Positions 1 through 8,486 of a stretch of 64,000 nucleotides of DNA are shown here, one piece after another. Position 1 is the stretch's first letter. Each line of letters begins with the position of its first letter. The position numbers and the translations under genes were made by a program. The notes under the pieces are model-generated. The model did no database searches, was not told the origin of the DNA, and saw nothing but the letters and a program-made list of their open reading frames with translations. The stretch comes from CAZUGO01 sp964619935 (GTDB taxonomy: Bacteria > Planctomycetota > Phycisphaerae > UBA1845 > CAIVHJ01). The stretch is taken from positions 1 through 64,000 of the forward strand of contig CAZUGO010000090.1 in the NCBI GenBank assembly GCA_964619935.1. The letters are read 5' to 3'.

Positions 1-122
1 AGGCCGGCGGTTGCTGCTGCGCGCTGCGCAACGCCGCTCCTCCCAACGCAGCTGGATGAAGCCCCTCCCCAGCGACTATCCTCGATAACTCTAACAGAGC
101 AATTGTCGTGCCGAACAGGATT

Positions 123-142
123 GTTTGTGTCCCCCGAACTAT
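123..142 (+). repeat. Left copy of a 20-bp inverted repeat bracketing the defence-like island
   Basis: The sequence GTTTGTGTCCCCCGAACTAT lies four bases beyond the helicase stop codon. Its reverse complement recurs with one mismatch at 6413-6432, so the two copies face each other across the whole TerB-BrxD-helicase operon. This arrangement resembles terminal inverted repeats or a REP-like element in opposite orientations. I see no obvious target-site duplication, and the left flank is only 122 bases long. Confidence 0.6.
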
Positions 143-146
143 AGGA

Positions 147-2405
147 TCACGGCGATGGCTGCACCGACTCGCGAAGAACGGCCAGTGCAGTTGGACAGTC
201 GAGCCGATCCAGCGCGATTGCCTCGTTGAGGAGTGCCTCATCGAAGAAGTGGTCGTATTTGCGGAACTGCTTCGGCGCGACGTGTTCTGCGAGTTTGAGC
301 GGCACGAGGGGCAGCTGCAACGAGGCACGAAGACGCTCCCCGAGCGCATTTGCGGAAGCGGCACACTCGATTGCTATCTCTCGATCTACGCAATCAATGC
401 CGATGCTTGCAAGCAATGACACCAACGTTCGCTGGCTCGATGAACCAGTCCAGGTCAACCACAGTGACCGCTGCTCGCCTAGCGGAAGGAACCTGCGGCG
501 AGCGAGATCTCTCCCACGCGCGACTGATCTGGCGGCCTCCAACGCAGCTGCTGCGACGCTATCGAGGTAGATGGGGTGGTGTTCGCTTGTCAGCAGAATC
601 CGCATTTCCTCACGGATGCGCCCGTGCACCTCACCTGGCGCGCCGGTAAAGCGTGGTCGCCGTCGGCGGCGCGCGGGCTGCACATACAAGAAGAGCCGCG
701 CCGCATTAATGTCGACAACCTGCCAGCGCCGGGCGGCAAAGACGATGTGCTCGCCGATCTTAGGAACGGTGTCGATCGGCAGGGTGCCAAGTGTTCGTTC
801 CCCTGCCACGATCGAAAACTCCGCGCGACTGGAAAACGTGGCATAGAAGCCATGGCGAGATCGGATTCGTTCGCCCTCAAGACCGAGAATGAGCTTCCCA
901 TCCGGCCCCTGCTCAATGACATCCTGACTGCCAAGTTGGCGCAGGATGCGGGCAAACATCGGCGCTAGGACGGCGCGAAAAGGTCCGGCCTTGCACAGGC
1001 GCTCATGTAACTCCAGCGGGTCGATCGCACCGGTCTCGGAAATCGTGCTGATGATCTGATGTGTGAGCGTGCTGAAGTCGAGTCGTGGCGGACTTGGAGG
1101 CTCAATCCACTTCTTGAGCATTAGTTCACATGTCGCAATGGCCTGGAGAGCGTCGATTGATATCTGCGAAAGTGGGTCCTTCTCCTTCGACGATGACTCA
1201 CAGACGACGTACACACGGAGACGCCGGGGCTCGTTGTCCTTGCGTCCGCTCCGTCCCATTCGCTGTTTGAGGGAGGCGACTGACCACGGGGCGCCTACCT
1301 GTCCGATCATGTGGACGGAGCCGATGTCAATTCCCATTTCCAGCGTGCTGGAGCAGATCGTCGTCATCGTCCGGCCGGATTTCATCGTCTGTTCCGCGTC
1401 TTCGCGCACTTCCTTGGCGAGCGACCCATGATGAACAAGAAACGACTCAGGCAACCCCGCATGGCGGCAGTGCTCGTTGGCCATGTCGGCATACAACTCG
1501 ATATCCCCCTTGGCGTTGGCGAACACCAGGTTGCTGTGCAGCCGACAGTGTTCAACAAGATCTGCGGCGATGACGCCCATGACTTTTAGTTGTCCATCAT
1601 CGCCGGCGCTGCCATCGCTTTCCTCATCATTCGCGGAGGTCGCCTCAGAATCGGCTTCAGGTTCCTCATCCTTGTTGTACCCGTGAACCCGGAACTGGAT
1701 CTCCTTCGAGTCCCCGTCGTCGGTGATCACGCTGACGCGATCCGGTTCGTCGGGAGCCAGATACCGCTGTGCAACTGCGATGTCACCGATCGTGGCCGAG
1801 AGGCCGATGACGCGGAATGCACTCGCAGAGGCGGCCTGGTAACGACGCACGCGGGTAAGGAGACTTGCCAGATGAAGGCCCCGTTCGTTGTCGAGGAACG
1901 CATGGACCTCGTCAATGACTGCCACGCGAAGACCACCGAACAGGCGCGCAAGGGACGAGGTGCGGTTGATGAGAACCGATTCGAGCGATTCGGGCGTGAT
2001 GAGCAGAACACCAGCAGGCTCACGCACAAGCGCCTCTTTCCGGCTCGCCGACACATCGCCGTGCCATCGCTGGACGGGCATCTCCAAATAGGTGCAGAGA
2101 TCTTCGAGTCGGCCGAACTGGTCGTTGATGAGCGCCTTGAGCGGCCCCACGTATAGCGCCCGCACCGACCCTCGCAGTTCAGTGCTGATCGAGGACAGAA
2201 CAGGCAGAAACGCGGCTTCTGTCTTGCCGCCGGCCGTCTCGGCGGTGATCAGTACATGCGCGTCGGTTTGCAGATAGGTGCGGATCGCCCTGGCCTGAAT
2301 TGGTCGCAAGCGCGTCCAGCCCATCCGGTAAAGCTGACGCTGCATGCCCTCGGCCAGCAATGCGAAGGCGGAACTGCTGTCAGATTGGGGCGCAGCCTCG
2401 GACAT
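147..2405 (-). CDS. DEAD/DEAH-box superfamily II helicase, BrxHI/Lhr-like
   Basis: This is a 752-residue helicase. Motif I is AETAGGKT (Lys61), motif II is DEVH (165-168), motif III is SAT (203-205), TLEMGID sits near 354-360 and motif VI is QRMGRSGR (381-388). The AETAGGKTEAAF form of motif I and the Lhr-like layout match helicases called BrxHI in BREX type 2 loci. An acidic Asp/Glu/Ser-rich linker at about 246-272 separates the two RecA-like lobes. The C-terminal 300 residues resemble the Lhr winged-helix extension only weakly. It is the last gene of a three-gene operon, starting 12 bp after the BrxD stop. It probably moves along DNA using ATP, and its defence role is inferred from its neighbours. 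Third-position A/T is more common than in flanking genes, which suggests transfer. Confidence 0.85.
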   Translation of the reverse strand: MSEAAPQSDSSSAFALLAEGMQRQLYRMGWTRLRPIQARAIRTYLQTDAHVLITAETAGGKTEAAFLPVLSSISTELRGSVRALYVGPLKALINDQFGRLEDLCTYLEMPVQRWHGDVSASRKEALVREPAGVLLITPESLESVLINRTSSLARLFGGLRVAVIDEVHAFLDNERGLHLASLLTRVRRYQAASASAFRVIGLSATIGDIAVAQRYLAPDEPDRVSVITDDGDSKEIQFRVHGYNKDEEPEADSEATSANDEESDGSAGDDGQLKVMGVIAADLVEHCRLHSNLVFANAKGDIELYADMANEHCRHAGLPESFLVHHGSLAKEVREDAEQTMKSGRTMTTICSSTLEMGIDIGSVHMIGQVGAPWSVASLKQRMGRSGRKDNEPRRLRVYVVCESSSKEKDPLSQISIDALQAIATCELMLKKWIEPPSPPRLDFSTLTHQIISTISETGAIDPLELHERLCKAGPFRAVLAPMFARILRQLGSQDVIEQGPDGKLILGLEGERIRSRHGFYATFSSRAEFSIVAGERTLGTLPIDTVPKIGEHIVFAARRWQVVDINAARLFLYVQPARRRRRPRFTGAPGEVHGRIREEMRILLTSEHHPIYLDSVAAAALEAARSVARGRDLARRRFLPLGEQRSLWLTWTGSSSQRTLVSLLASIGIDCVDREIAIECAASANALGERLRASLQLPLVPLKLAEHVAPKQFRKYDHFFDEALLNEAIALDRLDCPTALAVLRESVQPSP

Positions 2406-2417
2406 CTTCGGCGATTC

Positions 2418-3788
2418 TCAGAGCTTAAAGGAAGCCAGGTCGTCATCTTTCGACTGCGGCATGACGGTCGCCGGTGGAATTGTTGGAGCCCCTGCGCCAG
2501 ACATCTCGTCCACCTCTGGCACGGGCGGGTCTTCACCCGTGGTTGTCGTCGTCTTGATGCCGGCGATGAGTGACTTCCAGTCGGCACTGGGGTTCTGCTC
2601 CAGAACATTGAGGAGACCGATGAAATCCTTAATGGTCTCGCGCGGAGTCTGAAAGTAGGCCGATCCCATGCGCTTCTGGCAGCTTTGCAGATAGGCGACA
2701 ATGCCGTCTTCAGGAAGGCATTTCTCCTCGTCTTTCCCTCTGGCGAATACGCGACGAATATTGTGGAGCAGCACGAAGCAATCTTCGGGCGTGAGATTCG
2801 ACAGCTTGATAATGGGACCTGAGAGGTCCACCATGCCATCTCCCGCGAAGCGGTTGGCCGCCAAACGAGTAACCAGCGCCTCGTAGCTGAACAGTCCTCG
2901 CCGCTTGTCCATCATGCAGTCCTCGGTCGCCGCGAAGAGGAAACCCAACCCTTCGACCGACCCCTGAAGACAATCATTCAGGATGCGCAGGATCGCTTCG
3001 TAGTTGCGGTCACGCGCCAGGCGATTATTCAACCTGTGCGACAGCACAACAAGCTCATCAAGGCAAACGAGCAGCCCCTGATAGCCTGCGCGCTTGATGA
3101 ATGCGGCCATCAGCTTCAGGTAGTCATAGAACGAATCGTCGTCGATGATCGATCGAACGCCCAGATCGTTCCGCGCCTCGGTCTTAGTGGAGTACTCCCC
3201 ACGCAACCAGCGAATTGCAGCCGTCTGCAGCTCTGGCTTGTGCTCCGCGAAACCGCGGTAGTAGGCGTTGAGCACTGCTGCAAAGTCGTAGCCGCTGACG
3301 AATTCCTGCAAGGGCTTGAGCGATTGGATGATCCGGCTCTGAACGTCAGCATCGGTGCCACCAGAGGACTTGACGTCATGGGCAAGATCAGCAACCCAGC
3401 GCTCGATGAGATTGGCCAAGGCACCGCCCTCCGGCCGAGCGCGGGTCGCGATATTGCGGGTCAACTCGCTGTAGAGCGCTCGGGCCACACCCGCCGAGCC
3501 TGTCAGTCGCCGATCAGTTGTGATGTCTGCGCGGGCGACGACGAACCGACGCTCCAATGCGACGGTCTGCACAAGGCTCAGGAAGAAGCTCTTGCCTGAG
3601 CCGAACCTTCCGACTACAAACCGTACGGCCGCGCTGCCCTGCTCAATGCGCTGGAGGTCATCAAGGATTGCGCCAACCTCGGCCTTCCGGCCGACCTGGA
3701 CATGGTGAAGCCCGATGGCAGGTACGACCCCTGCTCCCAAAGCGCTCAAAATGGCGGATCGTTCTTTATCGCGGATCGGTGGTGACAT
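2418..3788 (-). CDS. BrxD-type P-loop ATPase (DUF2791 family)
   Basis: This is a 456-residue ATPase. Walker A is GRFGSGKS at about 60-67, and a Walker B-like strand ends in LVCLDELVVL near residue 240. Family members labelled BrxD occur beside BrxHI helicases in BREX type 2 and beside TerB-domain proteins in Ter-associated predicted DNA-processing systems. An in-frame extension reaches 3869 inside the upstream gene. I chose the ATG at 3788 because AGGA lies eight bases upstream and the family-like sequence begins there. It lies 10 bp after the TerB-protein stop and 12 bp before the helicase, so the three genes are almost certainly cotranscribed. It probably loads or gates the helicase, which is inference. 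Confidence 0.82.
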   Translation of the reverse strand: MSPPIRDKERSAILSALGAGVVPAIGLHHVQVGRKAEVGAILDDLQRIEQGSAAVRFVVGRFGSGKSFFLSLVQTVALERRFVVARADITTDRRLTGSAGVARALYSELTRNIATRARPEGGALANLIERWVADLAHDVKSSGGTDADVQSRIIQSLKPLQEFVSGYDFAAVLNAYYRGFAEHKPELQTAAIRWLRGEYSTKTEARNDLGVRSIIDDDSFYDYLKLMAAFIKRAGYQGLLVCLDELVVLSHRLNNRLARDRNYEAILRILNDCLQGSVEGLGFLFAATEDCMMDKRRGLFSYEALVTRLAANRFAGDGMVDLSGPIIKLSNLTPEDCFVLLHNIRRVFARGKDEEKCLPEDGIVAYLQSCQKRMGSAYFQTPRETIKDFIGLLNVLEQNPSADWKSLIAGIKTTTTTGEDPPVPEVDEMSGAGAPTIPPATVMPQSKDDDLASFKL

Positions 3789-3798
3789 TGCAAAGATC

Positions 3799-6177
3799 CT
3801 ACAGCAGTGACCGATCAATGACGATCGCATCTCCGGCATCGTCGATGAGGGGCGCCCTGAGCGCATCAAACGCCCAGTCGTTGATAGCTTCGAGCGCGCC
3901 AGCCAGCATCACTCCGTGCGTTCGCGCCAGATCGTTTGCTTCCGCGCGAGGCCAGCGATCACGATCGATGAGTGCTCTGTAGAAGCTCGCATACCGACCG
4001 GTCGGACACTTCTGGCCTACGACTCGCACTCTCTCATTTGCTGATAGCACAGGAGCCAGTTCCGGCTTCGACGACGTCGTGGGGAAAACGTCGGCAATCG
4101 CAACGGCAGCAACCGAGCCAGAGGACTCCAGTTCTTCATCATTGACGACCATCGCATCCGCGAGCAGCTTGGCGACCTCTCGCGTCTCAGCCATGATCGC
4201 GCTAATCACCTCGCGATTCAGTTCGAGACGCGTTTCGCTGGGCGGTGGAATGGTCTCGCCGCGCTCTGTTGGACCGCGTCTGGGTTGGACCGTGACCAAT
4301 CCAGAATCGGAGGCTGGTGCAAGGTCTGCAAGGGTTTGCTCCAGTACCTCAGCGCCAAGGCCAAGCGCTCGGTAGCATTTCCGTAGCGCCGTTTGCTCCT
4401 TGCGGTCAATCGTGCCATTTGCGGCTGCGATGGCCACGAGCAGGCGACCGACGGCCTGTCGCGCGGACGGCGACAGGGTCTGCTCGATCTTCCGCGCCAC
4501 CGGGCCGATTTCCGCGCCCGTTGCGAGGAGCAGCGCCTTGAGCGCTTCGAGGCGTCTACGCTCGTGATCGGGAAGATGAAATACGGTCTCGATTTGCTGA
4601 GTCAACTGGCGAAGTTCATCCTCGTCAATCGCACCGTCAGCTTCAGCAACAACAAGGCCAAGTCGAAGCATGCATGAAGCCCCTGCATAACGACCAAGTT
4701 CGGTTGGCGCCTCATCTGTACGCAGGAACACCGCGACGCGATCGTCCCAGCCATAGGCACGCGCCGTCAGGCGTGCGTCAGGCTCGATCGAATAGCCTGC
4801 GAACTCTATTGTCTCGGCCAATCGACGACTTTGAGCGCTGGTCAGCTTCGCTCGCTGCTCAAGCCGAAGCAGTGGAGCCAGCCGTCCGGTCGGGACAAGA
4901 CACTCTTGCCCCTCCCGGCTGCCCTCAAGGACAATCGAATGGACGGCTGCTGCCAGAGGGTGATCAATATCATCGCGAAGGTCCGGTGGCATCGCCTCCC
5001 AAGTCTCGACGGTCAGCTCGCCGGAGGTTGGCTTTGTAGCGACCTTGCTGAGTCGTCGGAGGTCGTCGATGCACGAGTTCCACAGGTCAGCAAGTGGCTC
5101 AAACTGGCTGGGAATCGCCGTCGGATCAGCAATCGTGCAGGACACCTCGTTCAATCCACCACTGGCAGGGCGATACGAATGCCGGCGCGGGCGCTTGGCG
5201 ACTCTGAGTTGTACGCCCTGGCCGTACTGTTCTTCGTAGCGCTTGGCAAACAGGTCGTCAAACTGCTCACCAACACGTTTGAGCACGACGCTCCGTTGGG
5301 CGCGCGGATTGAACTGAGCAACTCTGCGTGCATTCTCTGGCGACAAAGGCTTGTTGTGTCGGGCCAACCACGCCAACGCAGCGGGAAGCGTGTCGCTCGT
5401 CCATTGTTCTGTCAGCGCGCAAACCCTTGCGAATCCTTGCTCATCGAAGAGCTCTGGCGCACGAGCAACCTCGAACCAAAGCAATCCGGAGCTATAGCTT
5501 CGAAATGAAGCGCCTTCACGTGATGCACGACGGGGCTCATCGAGTTTCCTCAATCGAACCACTTCGCGGAGAACCCAGGCGCGGTCCTGTTCGTCGATTA
5601 GCATCCTGCGCTCAAGACCGTAGTAGTAGAGGAAGAGCAATCCTTCGAAGGGAGGGAGGGATTGCTTCCCGGAAGCAAGCCAATCGAGGTAAACGTACCG
5701 ATGCTCCGGCTCGATTCGCGAGTACCAGGGCCAGTAGCCCATCTCCGACATCATGCCACGGGGCCGCCGGACGTTTGCATGCAGCAGGATTTCGGATGGA
5801 TCAGTCGCCCATAGAAACCGCTGCGATGGATCGGACGACGCATACACGCATGGATCACGAAGCTTGAAGCCGGCGATGTCGAGCGTCGCGCCCGGGCCAA
5901 ACCAGGTCAGCGGCGTTGCTCCGCGACCTGGTTTCTGCGAAGGACGTGGCGGCACAGATCGCGACCGTTGAGGCTGGTGCTCCAACGTGATCGTGAACGA
6001 CCGTGCTGGCGGGCGCGTTGACCGCGGCGGCTTCAATCTCGCCGCTGCGATCGCCACAACCGCGACGATCACCAGAATCAGAATCACCCATGCCAAAGGC
6101 GGTCTCCGGGAGGCAATAGGCAAGTATCGTACCGGCTCAAGCGGGCCGGCGTCGAGGCCGACCCTCCTTGAGTACAT
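3799..6177 (-). CDS. TerB-N / TerB / TerB-C domain membrane-anchored protein
   Basis: The open frame is 792 residues. One hydrophobic helix at about 29-47 is followed by a Pro/Arg-rich linker, a TerB-N-like region (about 90-290), a TerB-like helical region (about 500-640, with acidic loops EADGAIDEDE and NGTIDRKE) and a TerB-C-like tail reaching the C-terminus. TerB-family domains are associated with membrane stress and with predicted phage-defence or DNA-processing operons. This gene heads the operon, 10 bp before the BrxD-type gene. The start is uncertain: the ATG at 6177 lies inside a relic of a methyltransferase reading frame, so the first 15-20 residues may be an artefact and a downstream TTG near the hydrophobic helix is possible. 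Confidence 0.78.
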   Translation of the reverse strand: MYSRRVGLDAGPLEPVRYLPIASRRPPLAWVILILVIVAVVAIAAARLKPPRSTRPPARSFTITLEHQPQRSRSVPPRPSQKPGRGATPLTWFGPGATLDIAGFKLRDPCVYASSDPSQRFLWATDPSEILLHANVRRPRGMMSEMGYWPWYSRIEPEHRYVYLDWLASGKQSLPPFEGLLFLYYYGLERRMLIDEQDRAWVLREVVRLRKLDEPRRASREGASFRSYSSGLLWFEVARAPELFDEQGFARVCALTEQWTSDTLPAALAWLARHNKPLSPENARRVAQFNPRAQRSVVLKRVGEQFDDLFAKRYEEQYGQGVQLRVAKRPRRHSYRPASGGLNEVSCTIADPTAIPSQFEPLADLWNSCIDDLRRLSKVATKPTSGELTVETWEAMPPDLRDDIDHPLAAAVHSIVLEGSREGQECLVPTGRLAPLLRLEQRAKLTSAQSRRLAETIEFAGYSIEPDARLTARAYGWDDRVAVFLRTDEAPTELGRYAGASCMLRLGLVVAEADGAIDEDELRQLTQQIETVFHLPDHERRRLEALKALLLATGAEIGPVARKIEQTLSPSARQAVGRLLVAIAAANGTIDRKEQTALRKCYRALGLGAEVLEQTLADLAPASDSGLVTVQPRRGPTERGETIPPPSETRLELNREVISAIMAETREVAKLLADAMVVNDEELESSGSVAAVAIADVFPTTSSKPELAPVLSANERVRVVGQKCPTGRYASFYRALIDRDRWPRAEANDLARTHGVMLAGALEAINDWAFDALRAPLIDDAGDAIVIDRSLL

Positions 6178-6362
6178 ACCGGATCAGTGCAACAGAGAAT
6201 CCTTCCTTGTACTTGCACCAGCGATGACTGTTCACCGCCTTATTCGCCTGGAAACTGACCGGGCTTCCGATCAAGCCGTGGGTTCGCGACCAGTGACGTG
6301 GCAAATCGCTCCGTCACTTGTGCGTCGGCGCGAGCCAATTCGTCGAGCGTGCTTGCGGTCAT
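6130..6362 (-). pseudogene. Frameshifted N-terminal relic of a DNA modification methyltransferase
   Basis: From an ATG at 6362 the minus strand encodes about 34 residues ending RLDRKP, then reaches a stop at 6240-6242. Shifting by one base in the CCCG run near 6260 opens a frame beginning VSFQANKAVNSHRWCKYKEG (6259 to 6200) and continuing FSVALIRYVLKEG before a TGA. The pattern of QANK, then RWxKYKEGFS, then LVxYLL-like residues is what I associate with the N-terminus of DNA methylases from restriction-modification and BREX/DISARM-like loci. Only about 70 residues survive, and the relic runs into the 5' end of the TerB gene. Family assignment is from recall of the motif, so moderately confident. 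Confidence 0.6.
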
Positions 6363-6412
6363 CCGTGTCCTTCGCTCCGCGATGGTTCGATCTCTGCGGT
6401 TAGGGTACTGTG

Positions 6413-6432
6413 ATAGCTCGGGGGACACAAAC
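6413..6432 (-). repeat. Right copy of the 20-bp inverted repeat
   Basis: Read on the minus strand this is GTTTGTGTCCCCCGAGCTAT, identical to the left copy at 123-142 except for one base. It lies about 50 bp upstream of the methyltransferase relic and on the side of the decayed RAYT transposase. Together the copies delimit a segment of about 6.3 kb. Confidence 0.6.
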
Positions 6433-6544
6433 CACCATTACCGTGCGACCGCTTTCAGTCCGGGGTTTCATCGGCGTCAACGCGCTCCGCGTTCTGGACT
6501 CAACCATGCGCACGAAGTGTGCAGCATCTCCACACCCTGCCTGA

Positions 6545-6676
6545 AGCCCCGCCTGCAGCAGGCGCGGGGACAGGAAACGGTCCTCATCGCCAAAGAACGC
6601 GGGCAGCGAGCGAACCCCGCGCTGGGTCACAGGGTGGGGCCAGTCCGGGCACGACCACGCGGGCGATGCGAGGCTG
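6545..6676 (-). pseudogene. Decayed RAYT / IS200-like Y1 transposase N-terminus
   Basis: On the minus strand the segment from about 6673 to 6638 encodes PRIARVVVPGLA. After a one-base frame change the frame entered at 6630 gives VTQRGVRSLPAFFGDEDR. Joined, they reproduce the well-known start of REP-associated tyrosine transposases (PRIARVVVPGLPHHVTQRG...FFxDEDR). The expected initiating Met is replaced by Gln (CAG at 6674-6676). The catalytic HUH motif and tyrosine are not recognisable downstream, so only the N-terminus remains. It marks past mobile-element activity beside the island. Confidence 0.7.
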
Positions 6677-6974
6677 AGAGACTAGCTGCCCTCGGGGCGG
6701 TGTTTCTCGTTCCCTTTGGCGGTCCAGTGTACGGCAGCGTCCAGAACCCGCCCAGGACTCCACCCCTTCGTGGGTTCCGGACAGCCGGCCATCATCAGGA
6801 CCCGATCCACAACATTTGCACAGGCCTCATGAGACCGCCGCTGACACCAAGCCGTTGCCCGAGCGGCACATGCACCAAATCCGGAGGCCGTTCGGTCGAG
6901 CGCCGGTCCGTCGTGTATAATATGGGTAGGACGTCGGCGCTCGCCGGTCGCCCCGCGGAAGAAATGAGGAGTCC
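6677..6974. promoter_or_regulatory. Intergenic region with a candidate promoter for the radical SAM gene
   Basis: No convincing gene is present. A perfect TATAAT lies at 6916-6921, followed by a leader of about 45 bases and then GAGGAG just upstream of the ATG at 6975. No good -35 hexamer is visible at the right spacing, so the promoter call rests on the -10 alone. Confidence 0.4.
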
Positions 6975-8120
6975 ATGCACTCTGCGACCTCATTACGGGC
7001 CCTCCTGGACGAACACAGCATGCCATCAGCCCCGGCTCTGGTGCGCCCGGAGCCATCGGAACGGCACCCCCAAGCGGTGCGCTGTGTGGCCTGCGGCCAT
7101 CGCTGCCTGATTCCTGAGGGACGCAGCGGGGTTTGCCAGGTGCGGTTCAATCGCGACGGCGTGCTGCGGGTCCCGGCCGGGTACGTGGCCGGGATTCAGG
7201 TCGATCCGATCGAGAAAAAGCCGTTCTACCACGCCTTCCCCGGGCGCAACGCGCTGTCCTTCGGAATGCTGGGTTGCGATTTCCACTGTAGCTACTGCCA
7301 GAACTGGGTGACCAGCCAGGCGCTGCGCGACGATCAGGCGGTTTCCCAACCGCAGTTGGTCTCGCCCGATACGGTGGTGGCGATGGCGATCGAACACGAA
7401 TGCCCCGTGATGGTCAGCACCTACAACGAGCCGCTGATTACCAGCGACTGGGCCGTGGAGATCTTCCGCCTCGCTCAGGCCGAAGGGATCCACTGCGGTT
7501 TTGTCAGCAACGGCAACGCCACGCCCGAGGTCCTGGATTTCATCCGCCCCTATGTGGCCCTCTACAAGGTCGACCTGAAGAGTTTTCGCGACCAGACCTA
7601 CCGCACCCTCGGCGGCGTGCTGGACAACGTCCTGGACACCATCAAGCGGCTCAGAGACATGGACTTCTGGGTGGAGATCGTCACCCTGCTGGTGCCGGGC
7701 CACAACGACAGCGACGCCGAAATCACCGAGATGGCCGATTTTCTGGCCGGCGTGTCAGTGGACATGCCCTGGCATGTCACCGCCTTTCGGCCCGACTATC
7801 GCATGACCGATCCGCCGCGGACGCCGCCGGAAACCCTGACCCGCGCCCATGCCATCGGACGCGCCGCCGGGCTCCGCTTTGTCTATGCCGGCAATCTGCC
7901 AGGTTTGGTCGGAGATGGCGAGCACACCCACTGTCCAACCTGCGGCACCCGGCTGATCGAGCGTAGCGGATTCCGGGTATCGGCGAACCACATGACCTCA
8001 GCAGGGTGCCCGAATTGCGAGCTGCCGATCCCCGGAGTCTGGGAACCCGAGCCCCCCAGGCGCAGCAACGGCTCGGGGATCCCCACCCCGATCCTGGCCC
8101 GGGCCCCCCGAAACCCCTGA
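6975..8120 (+). CDS. amrS: AmmeMemoRadiSam system radical SAM enzyme
   Basis: This is a 381-residue radical SAM protein. The iron-sulfur cluster motif is CDFHCSYC (Cys101, 105, 108), preceded by a cysteine cluster at Cys37, 40, 44 and 54. A C-terminal zinc-ribbon-like region has CPTC near 317 and CPNC near 345. The sequence around VAGIQVDPIEKKPFYHAFPG is typical of the AmmeMemoRadiSam (AMMECR1-MEMO1-radical SAM) family. The AMMECR1 partner lies 13 kb away at 20471-21034, and no MEMO1-like gene is in the window. The start is supported by GAGGAG about six bases upstream. The molecular function of this system is unsettled. Confidence 0.88.
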   Translation: MHSATSLRALLDEHSMPSAPALVRPEPSERHPQAVRCVACGHRCLIPEGRSGVCQVRFNRDGVLRVPAGYVAGIQVDPIEKKPFYHAFPGRNALSFGMLGCDFHCSYCQNWVTSQALRDDQAVSQPQLVSPDTVVAMAIEHECPVMVSTYNEPLITSDWAVEIFRLAQAEGIHCGFVSNGNATPEVLDFIRPYVALYKVDLKSFRDQTYRTLGGVLDNVLDTIKRLRDMDFWVEIVTLLVPGHNDSDAEITEMADFLAGVSVDMPWHVTAFRPDYRMTDPPRTPPETLTRAHAIGRAAGLRFVYAGNLPGLVGDGEHTHCPTCGTRLIERSGFRVSANHMTSAGCPNCELPIPGVWEPEPPRRSNGSGIPTPILARAPRNP

Positions 8121-8352
8121 CCAGCCCCATAAGCCGATGCGCTCCTCCTGGGGTCGCCGTCAGCCGGTCCGTCCTGGACCGAACCCCCCCCTTGACGGAG
8201 CCCGCCACCCTGTCCCGCGCGCCAGGAGGCGCGATCGGGCAAGCAGGTCATCAGGTCATCCCGACCTCGGCCAGCGATTGAATTGAGCCGAACTTGCCCG
8301 GCGCTGCTCCACCCTGCAGACGGAGCGGTCCGCCGGCAGGGCTGGCTTAGAG
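8121..8352. other. Intergenic stretch without a recognised gene
   Basis: This GC-rich gap lies between two convergent genes. It contains a short hairpin-capable CGCGCC...GGCGCG near 8217-8234 with no T-run, and a small direct repeat GGTCATCAGGTCATC near 8247. I see no gene. Confidence 0.4.
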
Positions 8353-8486
8353 AAAAAATGGTACCACCAAATATACCAAATCAAGATACCATTTTATCAA
8401 AATGGTATCACCATTTTGTTCAATTCGTACCACCATTTGATGATTCTGGTACCACCATTTGGTTGAAATGGTACCACCATTTCAAC
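8353..8486. repeat. AT-rich array of interlocking palindromes built on AAATGGTACCACCATTT
   Basis: Within about 130 bases, six full or partial copies of AAATGGTACCACCATTT occur (about 8356-8372, 8385-8395, 8399-8417, 8427-8439, 8447-8460 and 8465-8483). Two are perfect hairpins with 11-bp arms and 3-nt loops: GATACCATTTT/AAAATGGTATC at 8385-8409 and GTTGAAATGGT/ACCATTTCAAC at 8462-8486. Because each half-site can pair left or right, alternative hairpins are possible. The array is far more AT-rich than its surroundings. It lies between the 3' ends of convergent genes, so it could act as a bidirectional terminator, a protein-binding array or a selfish repeat. Confidence 0.8.
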
